Below are positions 51,208-63,100 of a DNA stretch of 64,000 nt, one piece after another (position 1 is the stretch's first letter; each line of letters starts with the position of its first letter). The DNA lies in contig NC_063446.1 of the NCBI RefSeq assembly GCF_020379485.1, positions 23,710,610-23,774,609 on the forward strand, read 5' to 3'. The notes below the pieces were generated by a model. It saw only the letters and a program-made list of their open reading frames with translations. It did not search any database and had not been told where the DNA came from. A program made the position numbers and the translations under genes. This stretch comes from Brassica napus (taxonomy: Eukaryota; Streptophyta; Magnoliopsida; Brassicales; Brassicaceae).

Positions 51208-52777
51208 ATGTCATATTCGAGAGCCCTCAAGTACATTTTCGGGTTAAGATCCGACCCAATTTTCTCTTCGTCGTCTTCCGCAAACTCTATCTACATCTCG
51301 GGTGGTCCTCCGATTGCGTCTCAGCACCGATCAATCACCTCCTCAGCAACGCTTCACGGATGGATGGATTCGATCAAAGGTGTCTTTACAGGAAACAAGG
51401 ATACTCCCGTGGAGCAATCGAATCTACCCGTTGAAGACTTCACTCTTCTCCGTAAGTTATTACATTGAGTTAAACTGATTGTACTCATCAAAGGTTGTCT
51501 CTTTTGATGCAGAAGTAATCAAAGGTTGTGTCTTTTGATGCAAAAATGATTCTAAGATTCGTCTGTGAATTGAAGAATGCTAAAGTTATTACATTTTTCT
51601 CTAAAGTTGTAACTGTGTGTTTCGTTTGAGTGTGGACTCATTTCAAAGGTTGTCTCTTTGTATGCAAAAACTGATTCTTAGGATTCGCGGATGAACTAAA
51701 GAACGCTAAGAGGTTAGGGAAGTTCAAGCAGTACATAGTGGGTCGAAGCAGCGAGGCCACGTTTGCAGACGCGTTCGAGAAACAAGAAACCATTATGAGG
51801 TATCTTGGAGCTCGTGATGCTACAGGAGAGGTTGGTTTCTTTCTTTAACTAAGATCACAGTTTTGAAAAGCTACTTGTTGGTATGTTAGTCAATTCTTTT
51901 GACTGTAGCACTAGGTTTTTTGATGTGTAGAATCTGCAAGCGAGTCATAAACAAGATGCGGCTAAGCAATGCAACTGCACCATAGCGGATGTGGAGAATA
52001 CACTGTCCAAGTTTACTTGGGCTAGGCAAGCTCATAAGAAGATGACAGAGTTGAAAGATGGAGGCAAACCGTTACCAAAGAACATGGGAGAGGTATTCTT
52101 CTCACTTTATATACTCATTTGCCTTTTAGCTCCATAATCTCCTTTGTATGACCTCTACCTCTGTAGACTTAAAACATTGCTTAGAGTTATTGAGATTGTG
52201 CATGGACACTCTCTCTTAACCATTTGGATCAAGCTTTTTTTTTCTGTTGCTGAAAAACTTGATTCTTCATCAAGTGTCTGCTATATCACTATCCTCGAAA
52301 CAAACTTTATGTTTCTACGCTGATTGATGATCTTGGGGCACAAGAACATGCCCTCCTGTTTATAATAAGATGTGGATTGTAGCTTGGCTGTGTTGCATGA
52401 TTGGTTGGATTTGATGTTCATTGTTTAGAAACTGGTGTATCTTCTTGCACTATGTCGGTTGTTAAGATAATCAGACAGATTATTGTTTGGTTAATCTGCT
52501 GACACTAAATTTGTTATCTTGGTCTAATGAAGCTGCAAAAGATGATGGGGTCAACCCCCATGGATATGGCTAGATCGAACTTAGCCAAAAGTGGGCAGAT
52601 CAGCCGAAATGCACTTTGCCCCTGTGGTTCCAAAAAGAGATATAAAAGGTAAACTCTTTTTTTTTTTTTTTTCCATACGCAAACTAAATGCAATTCATCA
52701 TCATCTTCCTTTTCTTTTAATCGTGTTGATTGATACTTGCTTTTCTTCTTTTTTGAAGGTGTTGCGGAAAGGATTGA
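51208..52777 (+). CDS. SEC-C motif protein, probably organellar
   Basis: Five exons: 51208..51451, 51682..51830, 51931..52092, 52533..52648 and 52759..52777, giving 229 residues. The N-terminus MSYSRALKYIFGLRSD is Ser/Arg-rich and acid-poor, like a mitochondrial or plastid presequence. The middle has FADELKNAKRLGKFKQYI, then MMGSTPMDMARSNLAKSG. The C-terminus is a SEC-C zinc motif, ALCPCGSKKRYKRCCGKD, with four ligands (C, C, C and C). The motif was first described in SecA tails; in this family the function is unknown. The last exon is only 19 bases. Position suggests the At3g04950 orthologue. Confidence 0.9.
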
Positions 52778-52993
52778 ACAAGCAGAAGTTGAAGTCAAAA
52801 CATCCAGAGATGCAGTTTGATCCATCGTCTGTTATAGTTTGTTTGTTCGAGTAAGCTACAGAATCTTTTTGGGTTTTCTTTTAGCTCCTTCATGGCTTCA
52901 TTTGTTTGTTATGGTGTTTCAGCTACATGAGTTGAGAAAATAAAAGTACGATTTGAGCGATTTCTAAAGAGAGATAAGAAATATAACCTATGA

Positions 52994-53378
52994 TGCACCG
53001 GGACGGATACGGAGACAGAAACGGGGACGGAAGCGGGGACGGGAAACGGGAAAATTTAAAAATTATGGGTACGGGTACGGCAAATATATACTAGTAAAAA
53101 ATATAAAATATTTATAAAAAAAATAAATTTATATAGTGAATCTAACATAATTAGATATAATTTACTATAATATGTCTATTTTGCCAACTAAAATTAGAAG
53201 CAAGATAACAATGACAGTTAAAAAACAATTGCACAAGCATTATGTCCCGTGAAAACTAGTCTTACTCATAGCTATGTTCTCTAACCGTCCCCAAGCCGTA
53301 CCAGTGCTGTCCCCGTGAAGTACCCGTCCCCGAAACGTCTCCGGTACCGGTACGGCACCTAAATAGACGTCCCCGTGC
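52994..53378. mobile_element. GC-rich foldback/TIR element (~385 bp)
   Basis: The left end GCACCGGGACGGATACGGAG and right end CGTCCCCGTGC are inverted, and further paired phrases occur (GGGGACGGGAAACGGG left, CCCGTCCCCGAAACGTC right; GGGTACGGGTACGG left, CCGGTACCGGTACGGC right). The centre is AT-rich and non-coding. It resembles a MITE of hAT type, but no target duplication could be fixed. Confidence 0.55.
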
Positions 53379-54195
53379 TACACAGAATATAACAGTCTGC
53401 ATACAACATTGTCTCTCCAGTCATACGCTATCTCCCACAAAAGGGAACATAATCTGATACCTTTCTTGGCAAATCATCAGACTTTGATACTTATCAGCTT
53501 CACTTGCTGAAATAACGCTTGTCTACACATATAATCTCTTGATTTAAGAAACAGAAGGCATACTTGGGGAACTGTGATCAGTCTAAGACTATGGTGCGAC
53601 CTGGAATTGCTGCAGGGTCAAGCTCCCAGTATCCTCCAGCTAGGCTAGACTTGTTGTCCTCTTCTCGTGTCTGAAAGCCAGAATCTGATGAGAAAACCTA
53701 CCCATTTCCGCCTTTGGAATGTCTTAAGAAACCTGCATTAGCCCCATACGCGTAAATAAAAACTTGCCAACTACAAACTACATCAAGATTAAAAAAAAAA
53801 AAAAAAGGCTCATACGCGTAAATAAAACAGAACCGTAGATTCAACTGAGAAAAAAATTAACAGAAGTTGAAACTTGCCATTTATAGTAGCAGACTTTTCG
53901 CGGGAACGATTCGGTCGTTAAGGCAGGAATGTGCGCGTGTCTTTTCGCGGGAACCTTGTTACCCCAATATTCTCTGATATTTATCGATTGTACCTTTGTT
54001 TACTTTATTTTTACATTCCTTGCCAGTATTGTATTTTATTATCTATTATACCCTGCAATTTTTGTATAATTACTAATATTCGCCTCACCGTATCGACTCG
54101 GTCGTTAGCGAGCACAATCATCATACGTATTCCCAAACAAATCTCGAATCGTTTGTCCTTTTTCTGGAATCGGGGATTCGCACAAATCGAGCCAG
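53379..54195. other. Intergenic and upstream of CAND-like gene
   Basis: No supported gene. An exon-like minus-strand piece may lie at about 53580-53680 but I recognise no family. A CATACGCGTAAATAAAA phrase repeats at about 53745 and 53811. Confidence 0.35.
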
Positions 54196-56236
54196 ATGCG
54201 AGTTCTCGGCGAGACCGCGGAGACCCCTTTCGTGATTTCACGGCTAAGCCCTAACTCTCCGGCCGCCGGAGGAGGTTTTATCGGCGGATGGGTCGGGAAG
54301 TGCCATGGGTTTCTCCACAACACGGTTCTGGTCGTAGCAGCTATTCTCTTCGTCGCTTACTTGGCGTACGAAGCCAAGAAGAGCTTGGCCAAGCTCTCGA
54401 ATCGGAGATCTTACATTATGATCGCGTATTACGGATGCCTTTGGCTTGTTAGCTTGCTCAATCTTGCTTGGTGTTGCCTTCAGGTTCGTTGTGCTATCTT
54501 TGGTTTCGTACTATGATGTTTTAGAGTTGTGTTGCTTCTTAAAGATCAGAACTTTAACATTGAAGAAACTGTTTTTTTTAGGATCAGTAAAGGTACAAAC
54601 TTTAAGCTGTAATGGTTAATTGGTTATGTTAAGATGCTACCTAAGATGAAATGGTTTACTTGGTTTAATCATACTATGATGTTCTAGGGTTATGTTGCAT
54701 CTGAAAGATCAGAGCTTTACATTGAAGAAACTGTTTTTTTTTTTAAGGATTAGTAAAGGTGCAAACTTTAAGCTTTTGGATTTGGTGTAAGCTGTAATGG
54801 CTAATTGGTTTATGTTTAAGATGCTACCGAAGATGAAATGGTTTAGTCATACTAAGCTGCTTGGTGTTGCCTTCAGGTTCTTTGTTTTTAATCATACTAT
54901 GATGTTCTAGAGTTATGTTGCATCTGAAAGATCAGAACTTTACTTGGAAGAAACCTTTTTAGGCTCAAGTAAAGGTACAAACTTTTTAGAAAAGCTTCTA
55001 GATTTGTGGTTAAGCTGTAATTGTTAACTAATTGGGTATGCAAAGATGCTGGTTAAGAGGAATTTTTTTTACTTGGTTTAGTCTGTTCATGTACTTATTT
55101 TAGATTAGATGTCATGTGTTATAACAAGTTTCTCTGTTTTTTCGAGTTTTCAAGTTTTACTTGATCTTATTGTTTAGGCATGGGAATGCACTCCTGGGAA
55201 AGAAGTAGTTTGGAATGTATTGACTTTGTTCACAACATCTGGAATGTTGTTTCTGGAAGTAAGCTTGGTAGCCTTTCTCTTCCAAGGGAACTACGCAAGT
55301 GGCGCTGAAGCATTGACACGGACTTTCCTCATCTCGGGACTTGTTATTGGTCTTGATTTGCTTCTCAAGGTACCATTGTCTTCATAACTGTTAGATTTTA
55401 CTTTCTAGATTATGTATCTGCTGTAGTTGATGAGATAAATTCGAACTTGTAATGTCTGGTTTGTCTTTTATTGTTCGTTTCAGGCAATCTATCTTTTTGG
55501 ATTTGGGGTAGAATTGTTCATTGACAACAATGAACATATCCAAAAGGTCAAATGGGGGTTATGGGTCATCCACAAGCTCTTGCTTGCAGGCATATATGGG
55601 ATGATATTCTTCATGTACAACTCTAAGTGGAGAGAAAGATTGCCAGGTAAATCACATCGTCCACTTACCAATAGTTGTTCAACAGCTTCTGTCACTCATC
55701 AAATTGGCTATTGTTGTTTTTGGTTTTGACAGCAAGACCTGCTTTCTATAAGTACATAACTTGCATGCTCGCCTTAAATGGACTCTCCCTATTCGCATGT
55801 ACTCTTGCTGCAAACGGCGCTCACTTTGGATTATGGTAAAACCCTTATCCTATTTAAAAAGGCTTCTCTTGTTTCTTGAACGTAAGAAGATAATATTTGA
55901 AACTTCTGGTAGGTTGTATGGGATCACAAGTGTTTGTTACCACGCCTTCTATCTTCCTCTTCTGTATGTTACTTTCCTTGCAGACTTCTTCCAGGTAACT
56001 CACTCATCTCAACATCTCTCTACCACTTTATCTCCGCATCACCATCATCCTTTTCATCACTACAGTACCATCACCTTAACACACCCTATGCCATATGCCA
56101 TATGATTGTTGAATGTTCAAATGGTTTGGTGCTTAAGTTCACTTTGGTATTGCTGCAGGAAGAAGATCTCAACTTGGAGAACGTCTACTACTCAGAGATG
56201 AAAGATGCTGGATTCTTTGACGCAGATTGGGAATAA
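54196..56236 (+). CDS. CAND2: CAND/TPRA40-like seven-transmembrane protein
   Basis: Six exons: 54196..54483, 55178..55369, 55484..55646, 55733..55835, 55913..55994 and 56159..56236, giving 301 residues. Hydrophobic segments at about residues 40-56, 75-96, 105-125, 145-160, 180-195, 220-240 and 250-265 fit seven membrane spans. Key phrases are YEAKKSLAKLSNRRSYIMIA, FGFGVELFIDN, KWRERLPARPAFYKYI, YGITSVCYHAFYLPLLY and the acidic tail VYYSEMKDAGFFDADWE. The family (TMEM/TPRA1; CAND2 and CAND7 in Arabidopsis) comprises candidate G-protein-coupled receptors. A long intron 1 contains tandem repeats. The gene symbol is by position (At3g05010) and sequence impression; the family call is stronger than the symbol. 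Confidence 0.85.
54511..55080 (+). repeat. Three diverged tandem repeats in CAND-like intron 1
   Basis: Units start CTATGATGTTTTAGAG at 54511, CTATGATGTTCTAGGG at 54674 and CTATGATGTTCTAGAG at 54897. Each continues with TGTTGC...GATCAGA and a GGTACAAACTTT or similar phrase. Between units 2 and 3 a stretch GCTTGGTGTTGCCTTCAGGTT at about 54857 copies the end of exon 1 with its donor site. Confidence 0.75.
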
Positions 56237-56622
56237 CAAGAACCTGTATATACAATGTGTCTAGAGTTGTTTATATATATCATCAAGCTATTGTCACTTC
56301 TTTTTAGGGCCTACTCTTACTTATGCATGTGTAAAGACTCCTTGTACATTATGATATAACAGTTTGCTTAATTCAGAAAGAAAAAAGAACAAACATTCAT
56401 ATGTAAACGAGACTCATTCCAAGTTATTCTGAATTTTCCAAACACCAAAAGTTTCAGGAGACAAATAGCAATCCGTGGATACAGATACTACTAAAACTAC
56501 TAGGACAAAGACAGTAGTAACTTCTTGACCACATTAAAAGAAAATGACCGAAAAGATATGAAAACAACAAACACCAAAGCCTGGTGCTTTTAACTTCATT
56601 GAGAAGGTGATTTATACTAAAG
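56237..56622. other. Convergent 3' regions of CAND-like and ACP genes
   Basis: 3' UTR DNA of the two convergent genes; no gene seen. Confidence 0.4.
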
Positions 56623-57493
56623 TTACTTCTTCAGTAGGACGAGCTCTTCAATGAGTTCAGCAGCTTCCTCCACAGTTGCGATCTTCTGTGCTTTCTCTTC
56701 CGCCATTTCGATATCAAACTCTTCCTCTAAACCCATCACTATCTCAACCTGCATCAAAAACACTCCCTTAATCATTAGTATTAAAATAAAACTCTACAAG
56801 TTCTTTATTCTCACAAAGAGAATCATTGATTGCATTACCGTGTCGAGAGAATCTGCTCCAAGATCAGCAAACTTGGTCTCCGCAACGACCTTTTGGTCGT
56901 CTTTGAGTGAGAGTTGCTTCTTGACAATCTTAGACACTTTCTCTATCGTCTCTGGTTTGGCCTAATAAACCAAAATGTCCTTTAGAAAATAATATATTAC
57001 AAGAAAATGAGAAAGAATCCGACAGTGGTGTACACCTACCGCGCAAGAAACTGAGAGGCGAGTGGGGATTGAACGGCGTAGGTTGAAGGAGAGATTATTA
57101 GTCCTTGAAACCAAAGCTGGCTTCTGGAAACTAATCCTCGTTGGTGTCGCCTGTTGTTCATCAACACAACAGCAAAACATTTACATTCAAAACACAACTC
57201 AAAATGACTACTGTTCTGTTCTTTCCATAACCAAATCTTGCAAGATGTGATTCAAATAGACGCAGATCGAAAATTAAAACGCAGCAGATCAACAAAGATA
57301 GGGAGATTCATAAAGCTAACATCTTTTAATCCTAAACATAATCAACAAACTAGCTAATATCTTGAATCAGGTGGAAATGATCTAGCAACGTAACGATCAG
57401 AGCGATCTGTGAAACAAAGTGAGGATTTGAAGAAGATGTGATTACCAGAGAAGTGGCTGGGGTGGAGACAGAGGCGCTGAAAGTGGTCGCCAT
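56623..57493 (-). CDS. ACP1: Plastid acyl carrier protein
   Basis: Four exons on the minus strand: 57446..57493, 57040..57150, 56839..56961 and 56623..56748, giving 135 residues. The first ~53 residues ([16 protein letters not shown] and the Ser/Arg-rich continuation ending VSCA) are a chloroplast transit peptide. The mature protein begins [17 protein letters not shown] and carries the phosphopantetheine site [18 protein letters not shown], with Ser91 as the modified residue. The end is [16 protein letters not shown] holds the growing fatty acyl chain in plastid fatty acid synthesis. Length and intron positions match plant ACPs. Position matches At3g05020 (ACP1) from memory. Intact. Confidence 0.95.
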
Positions 57494-57608
57494 TGTCAGC
57501 TGTTCACGAGAGATCTGCTCGAGAGAGAGGTGAAAGATGGCGGAGTGTACAAAGAGCGTGTTGTGTCCCGAGGTAGCTGGCTTACATTTATAAGCTTGAT
57601 GCATTGGA

Positions 57609-57620
57609 AACGACGTCGTT
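57609..57620. promoter_or_regulatory. AACGACGTCGTT palindrome upstream of ACP gene
   Basis: A perfect 12-bp palindrome with a GACGTC (bZIP/TGA-type) core lies 116 bp upstream of the ACP start, followed by TACGTGG (ACGT core). It is likely a bZIP-binding site; occupancy is inferred. Confidence 0.5.
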
Positions 57621-58556
57621 ACGTGGTAGTATGGGCCTTGTTAAGGTCTGTTAAGTGTTAAACCATGCAAGTATTCAATATTAATGTAAGTGACAAATGG
57701 ACCGGACTATATGCAGTCACAAATTAATAAAGTTATTTTGCAAATATGACATTTTATTAATTTACAAAAATTCCTTCTAGATTTTCATATATTTTTATGT
57801 GAAATAAGAAAATATCTAATTTTACGGTATACATATTAATTAAATTTTATTTATATAAATTTTATGTTTTTGTTATTTCATTATTTGGTGTATAAACAAT
57901 ATTTACCGTAAATACATTTACGGTACATAATAAAAAAAAATAACATTCAAAATTTTGAGTGTTTTAAAAATTAAATTTTTTATTATAATAATTGTTTATG
58001 TTTACATTGAAATTATATTTTTTGTCAAAAGAAAACTATATATTAATATAAGATTTTTTTTAAAAAATTGTGGCTCAACTTATCATATTTTACACTAAAT
58101 GTTAAAATTTATTAATTTATCAAAAATTAATTATAGAGTTTCTATTATATTGTTTATTAAATTTAACATAAATAAATTGAAAGGTATTTCAGACTTTCAG
58201 TTGACAAAAAAAAAAATTGAAAGGTACCTTGTCAACCGGTCTTGACCAAAACATACCCTAGATCAAATTAAAATCCATGGCACACAGTGACTCAATAGTC
58301 AAATAGACAATGGCCTGAAACATACATATAATCGTACCAATCAGATCTTAATATATAGAGAGAGAGACACAGTCCAGTTCCTAACCAACAACAACAAACC
58401 GCTTGGACCAAACGACGGTTTATGTTTTCAGCCATAATTTCTATTTGGTTAGTTACGTGTGATTTTTGCTAGAATTTGAGCTGATTCATGTCGATTTATG
58501 GGTTTAATCTTTATAAATTTTGTGATTTGATAATTTTTCTGCAGGAAGTAATATCA
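57621..58556. other. Divergent intergenic region, AT-rich
   Basis: Between the ACP and CWF18-like genes. Contains AT-rich spacer, then from about 58340 the leader and a 5' UTR intron (acceptor TTTTCTGCAG at about 58535-58544) of the CWF18-like gene. No other gene. Confidence 0.4.
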
Positions 58557-59439
58557 ATGGGTAGTGAAAGTGATTCGATAGAAGAGAAATCTGCTGCTCG
58601 TAAAGAGGCACTTAGAGCTCTAAGGGCAGCTCAGGAACTTTCTGAGAGCAAGGAAGAGGGAGATGGTGATGTTGCTGTCGAGGAAGAGTGAGTATACTTT
58701 TTGTTCTTTGGTATAAAAAATTGCTTTAGTGAATGGTTTCGTTGCTAAGACTGTTCTTGCTAAAATGTGCTTATTGCTTTATGTATTCTCTTGGATTTTG
58801 ACAGTGGTCCAGCGATGAAGTTTAGAAATTATGTTCCTCAAGATAAGGAAGGAGCTTCAGGACGGTAAAGTTGCACCACTGGAGCTACCCAAGTTCGAAG
58901 ATCCGGTTGCTGCACTTCCACCTGCAGTGGAGAAGAAAGAGGTTTGTGATTACTTTTCTTTGTAATCTTTAAATGGACCACCAAAATCCTCTGTTATTGG
59001 AATCGTTACTCGTGACACGCTTAGCTTACGTTTGAATTTTATCAATAACAGGACCCGTTTGTAAACATTGCTCCAAATAAACCCAACTGGGACCTCTGAA
59101 GAGATGTGCAGAAGAAGCTTGATAAACTCGAAAGGCGGACTCAAAAGACGATGTATAAACTTATGGGTAAGTGTGGCAACTTCATCTACATGTTTGATCT
59201 CATTCAGGGAAGCTTACTTTAATGAACATGCATGGTTCATGAGTAATTGTAGTACTAGAAACAATCATTTCGTTCACATTGTGATCTGTTGAAGGCAATC
59301 AAACCAAATTAGGCGAGTGAAAGTCCCTTGGAATTGAAATAACTGTTATTATGAGACTAACATTCGTTTTCTTATTGCAGAGGAGCATGAGAAAGAACGT
59401 GAGACAGTAGAAGCTGATGAAGAGGCAACAGAAAGCTAA
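58557..59439 (+). pseudogene. CWF18 spliceosomal protein gene, disrupted
   Basis: Four exons, 58557..58687, 58805..58941, 59052..59166 and 59381..59439, keep GT-AG sites and family order: MGSESDSIEEKSAARKEALR, PAMKFRNYVPQDK, VAPLELPKFEDPVAALPPAV, FVNIAPNKPNWDL, DVQKKLDKLERRTQKTMYKL and EEHEKERE. Two lesions break it. In exon 2 a four-base repeat (AAGGAAGG) after PQDK shifts the frame and gives an early stop; in exon 3 TGA replaces an Arg codon after NWDL. CWF18 is a small NTC-related spliceosome component. The rest is so well preserved that loss must be recent, or a sequencing error must be excluded. Position fits At3g05070. Confidence 0.82.
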
Positions 59440-60186
59440 AAGACCTGATGACATGAAAGAAGCAGCAGAGCAAATGTTGTCAAACTTGGTTTGATTGAAC
59501 TTTCAGTTTAAATCCGGTTTGATCGTAAATGGAGCAGGGAATTTGCCTGAAGCTTGTGAATGAGTGTTTGATTTTTACTTTAGATACAGAGCATTTGTTC
59601 AGGGCACAATGAAAAACAGAGACAGTAAGTTTTTACTCGTTCTCAAAGCTCAAAATGTACAAATATTAGTAAAGTTGTCGACACCATCTCATCTAAAATC
59701 TTGGACCTTTTATCAACAGCTCCTGGATTCACGCCCGCTTCCCATTATTTTCCAGCATGAAGCTGAGTAAACTAAACCATGATTTATACCCATTCGGAAT
59801 GAACAAAACATTGAAAAGCTATAGACTTGCATGTGTTTATATGAAGCAGCAGATTCCCATTTGGTCACAAATCTGTAAGGCAATAAAGGATATATGGTGA
59901 TGATATTCATCCTCAACATAAAGTATGTTCCTATCATTCTTGCAAATATAAAATAAAATAGCAATCTACAAAGGCTTCTGTGTATCAGGAAGAACATATG
60001 AAAAAAATCTATTCTCTCTATCTTCTTTCTGATGTAAATTACCTAAAATCAAATCATCTTCTCAAGTTAAGAACCATCGCGTCGATGGAGATTGATGTTC
60101 CACAAATTTTAACTTGACAAACACATTCACATAAATGCATTCTTTCATGAGTTTTTTCACCTTCTTCGAGTAATTTACCTCATAAG
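59440..60186. other. Convergent spacer
   Basis: 3' regions of the CWF18-like gene and the LRS1-like gene; no gene seen. Confidence 0.4.
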
Positions 60187-63100
60187 TTATTTAGCTATAG
60201 CCACCCTGTAGTTGAGGATTAGATCCTCAGGTTTCTTCCATATAAACGTCCGCACAGTTGCCAAACTCCACTCTGGAGATAAGACCTGATATAATCACAC
60301 AAAAAAAACATCCTTGTTCAGCCACAACTGCAAACGATAAACTAGACAAGTAAACCAATTTTTTTGGTTCTTTGATGTGTTGGTGAACATATCCTTGAAG
60401 CTGACTTACCTGGTTATTGCATAGGATCTCAATGGAAGGTCTGAGTTTCTGCCAAGGCTTTGATCCAGGCGTTAGCAGTCCATTTCCTGCAAACAGTTGC
60501 TGTGGTCCTCCTGAAACGCTTGCTCCATCAGTAGCTAAACTATCCAACGGACTGTCAAGGACCATCTTCTCCACAACGTAATTGGTAACCTACAGTAGCC
60601 AAAAAGAAGCCATTGAATAACAGAAACTGCAAGCATAACTTGTAGGTTTACTTTACGGATGGATAATTTTACCTTGTGAACTCTTAAGATCCGGGGTGCA
60701 CTAAGTTTCCCTAGTGTGACCACCTGCACATTTGAGCCTTCGCATGGATGCAGGAAGAAGCTTAATCTGAAAATTTAAAAGACCTTCCAATGTAAGATAC
60801 TAAAGCAAGACGGTGTGCTTTATCTATTTATAAAAACATTAGTGAGTAAAATGCTAAAAGTCCTAACTAATTTTTTTATTAGAGAACAAGATGGTGGCTT
60901 GTACTTTGTATTTTCTCTAGGTGGAAGACGATTGTTCAAGACGGCGTCCAGGCACCACAAGGGGAAGTCCTTCTCATCTTCAGTTCCGGTAAACTCAGTT
61001 ATCTTCTTCCTCCATGGACCTCCTTGAGAACCCTCAGTGATGATGGACGGAGGGGAGATAGAAGGAAACTCAAATGGAGGATACACCGGATCATTCCCAG
61101 CACTGCTGTCTTCACTTTTGGATGCATTCAGATTCTTTTTGGTATCCTTTACGGATAGAACATCTCCAGAGGTAAGAGCTTGGGGTTTTGGTTTGTGCTT
61201 CTTCTTTGCCATCCAATGACCCAGCAGGCCTTTCAGTGTTTCACGACCTAGATTAATCTACAAATCACACAATCCAATGACAAAAGTTCGGTTTAGTTTG
61301 ACTAAGCTCGAGCATATAAGAGTGTAAGTAAGATAAACAGAGCATGCAAAGATCTATTAACAACATGTAATAGTAAGATAAACGTTTCGAGGTTAGCTTC
61401 AACATAAGGAAAGATGCAGGCATTTAATCTACCTTATCATCTTCGGGTCGCCCGGAAACTTTGAGGTCTGCTGAATACATCTCAGCAGAGAAGCATTGTG
61501 GAGTCTCCAAATGTAAGGATAAGCATCCAAGTCGTGTATCCACAGTAAACCATGACGGAATGCTTACCTGAAAACAGAGAAGATGAACAATATATCACAA
61601 ATCTGCTAGTCGCGCTAAAGAAAAATTATCATAATCTTAGAAAACGTATCAAAGCGACTTACCATTTCAAACAGTTCTTCTTTCTTCTCTTCAAATGATA
61701 TCTGCAAAACATGGAAACAGATAATTTCAGGATTACAGCAGCATGTACATATAATCTAATCAGAAACTCAAATAAGAAGCCTAAGTTTCACAGAGACCTT
61801 CCCAAAGTCCTCTACCACAACACCCTTAGTTATATCCCATAGTTTCACTGAGTCACCTGCGTCCTGCAAAAGAAAAAGAAAAACAGCAGATATAATCGAC
61901 CCTTCCACAAGTCTATCAACGGTGGTCTTACCAAAAGAGCATTCAGAAAAGTTTATTTCACCTTGGTTAAGATTTGCCTTTTATTATTTAAAATCTCATG
62001 CTGCACAATCGGGTGGCTTCCTGGAATAGTCATCAAAGGCTCCTTGTAGGCAGGGGGCTGCAGACAAGCCAAAAATTAGACACATTGACTCAAAAAAGGT
62101 TAAACAGAAGCATTTAAAGGAAGAAATTGTATTGTTCTTACTGGATTTAGTCCTTCCAAGGACACTCTCGCCCTATTGAAAGACAAATTCCCAGCCAAGA
62201 AAGAGCCACCTCGTTGAAAGACCTTTTCAGGACTCTGTACTTCGGCGGGCCATCTCTCCACAGAGGAGTCTATTGTTGCAACCCATATACTATCATCTTG
62301 CAACGCTAATTGCTGAATCGGATGTTCCTTAGTACACATCAAAACGCTCTCTCTTGTTGCCAAGTCTGTCAAGTATAGCTGACAGAAACAAAACCACATA
62401 AATGGAAATTAAAAAAGGAAGTTATACTTTGGAGGAAATTTTGAAGTCTACTCACCGATTGGTCTCTTCCACCGCTATAAACATGAGTAAATGATGGAGT
62501 GCATGCAAGCGCCCAAACAGAATCTGTGTGCACCGCATAGGTATGAAGACATCGCTGCTGACCTAGATCCCAAAGTCTAAAAATGAATGTAGAACCAGTT
62601 AGAAGAAACGAAATGATATCTTCTGCAGCCACAGGGCTCGTAGTTATGAAGTAATTAAAGAAAGAAGATAAAGACCTTATCATAGAATCAGAGGACCCAG
62701 ACAAGCAAAACCTGCAGTATCAAGGTGACAAAGAAAGCATATCAGATAGAGAAGAAAATAGGCACCAAAAGGACCCAAAATAAACCATTGCTGGAATGAA
62801 CAATTATTTAAAAAACAACCGGAAAACTCACCTGCCAGTTGAGTCTAGAAGCAGCACTCTGACATTATCTGTGTGCCCCCTCAGCTTCATAGTTTTTGAA
62901 CCAGATCTAGGGTCCCAGACACGCAAAACCTGCAAATAAACAAAAAGAACCGAGTAGTACTCAGAAAACATAAACCCAAATATTGTATGTGCTCTTGTTG
63001 ATATATTCTTAGATCCTAAATTGTATGAGTACCTTCTCTGTTCCACCAGAGACGAGCATCGTCCCTGCATCATTCATCGCCAAAGCATAGACGGACTCCT

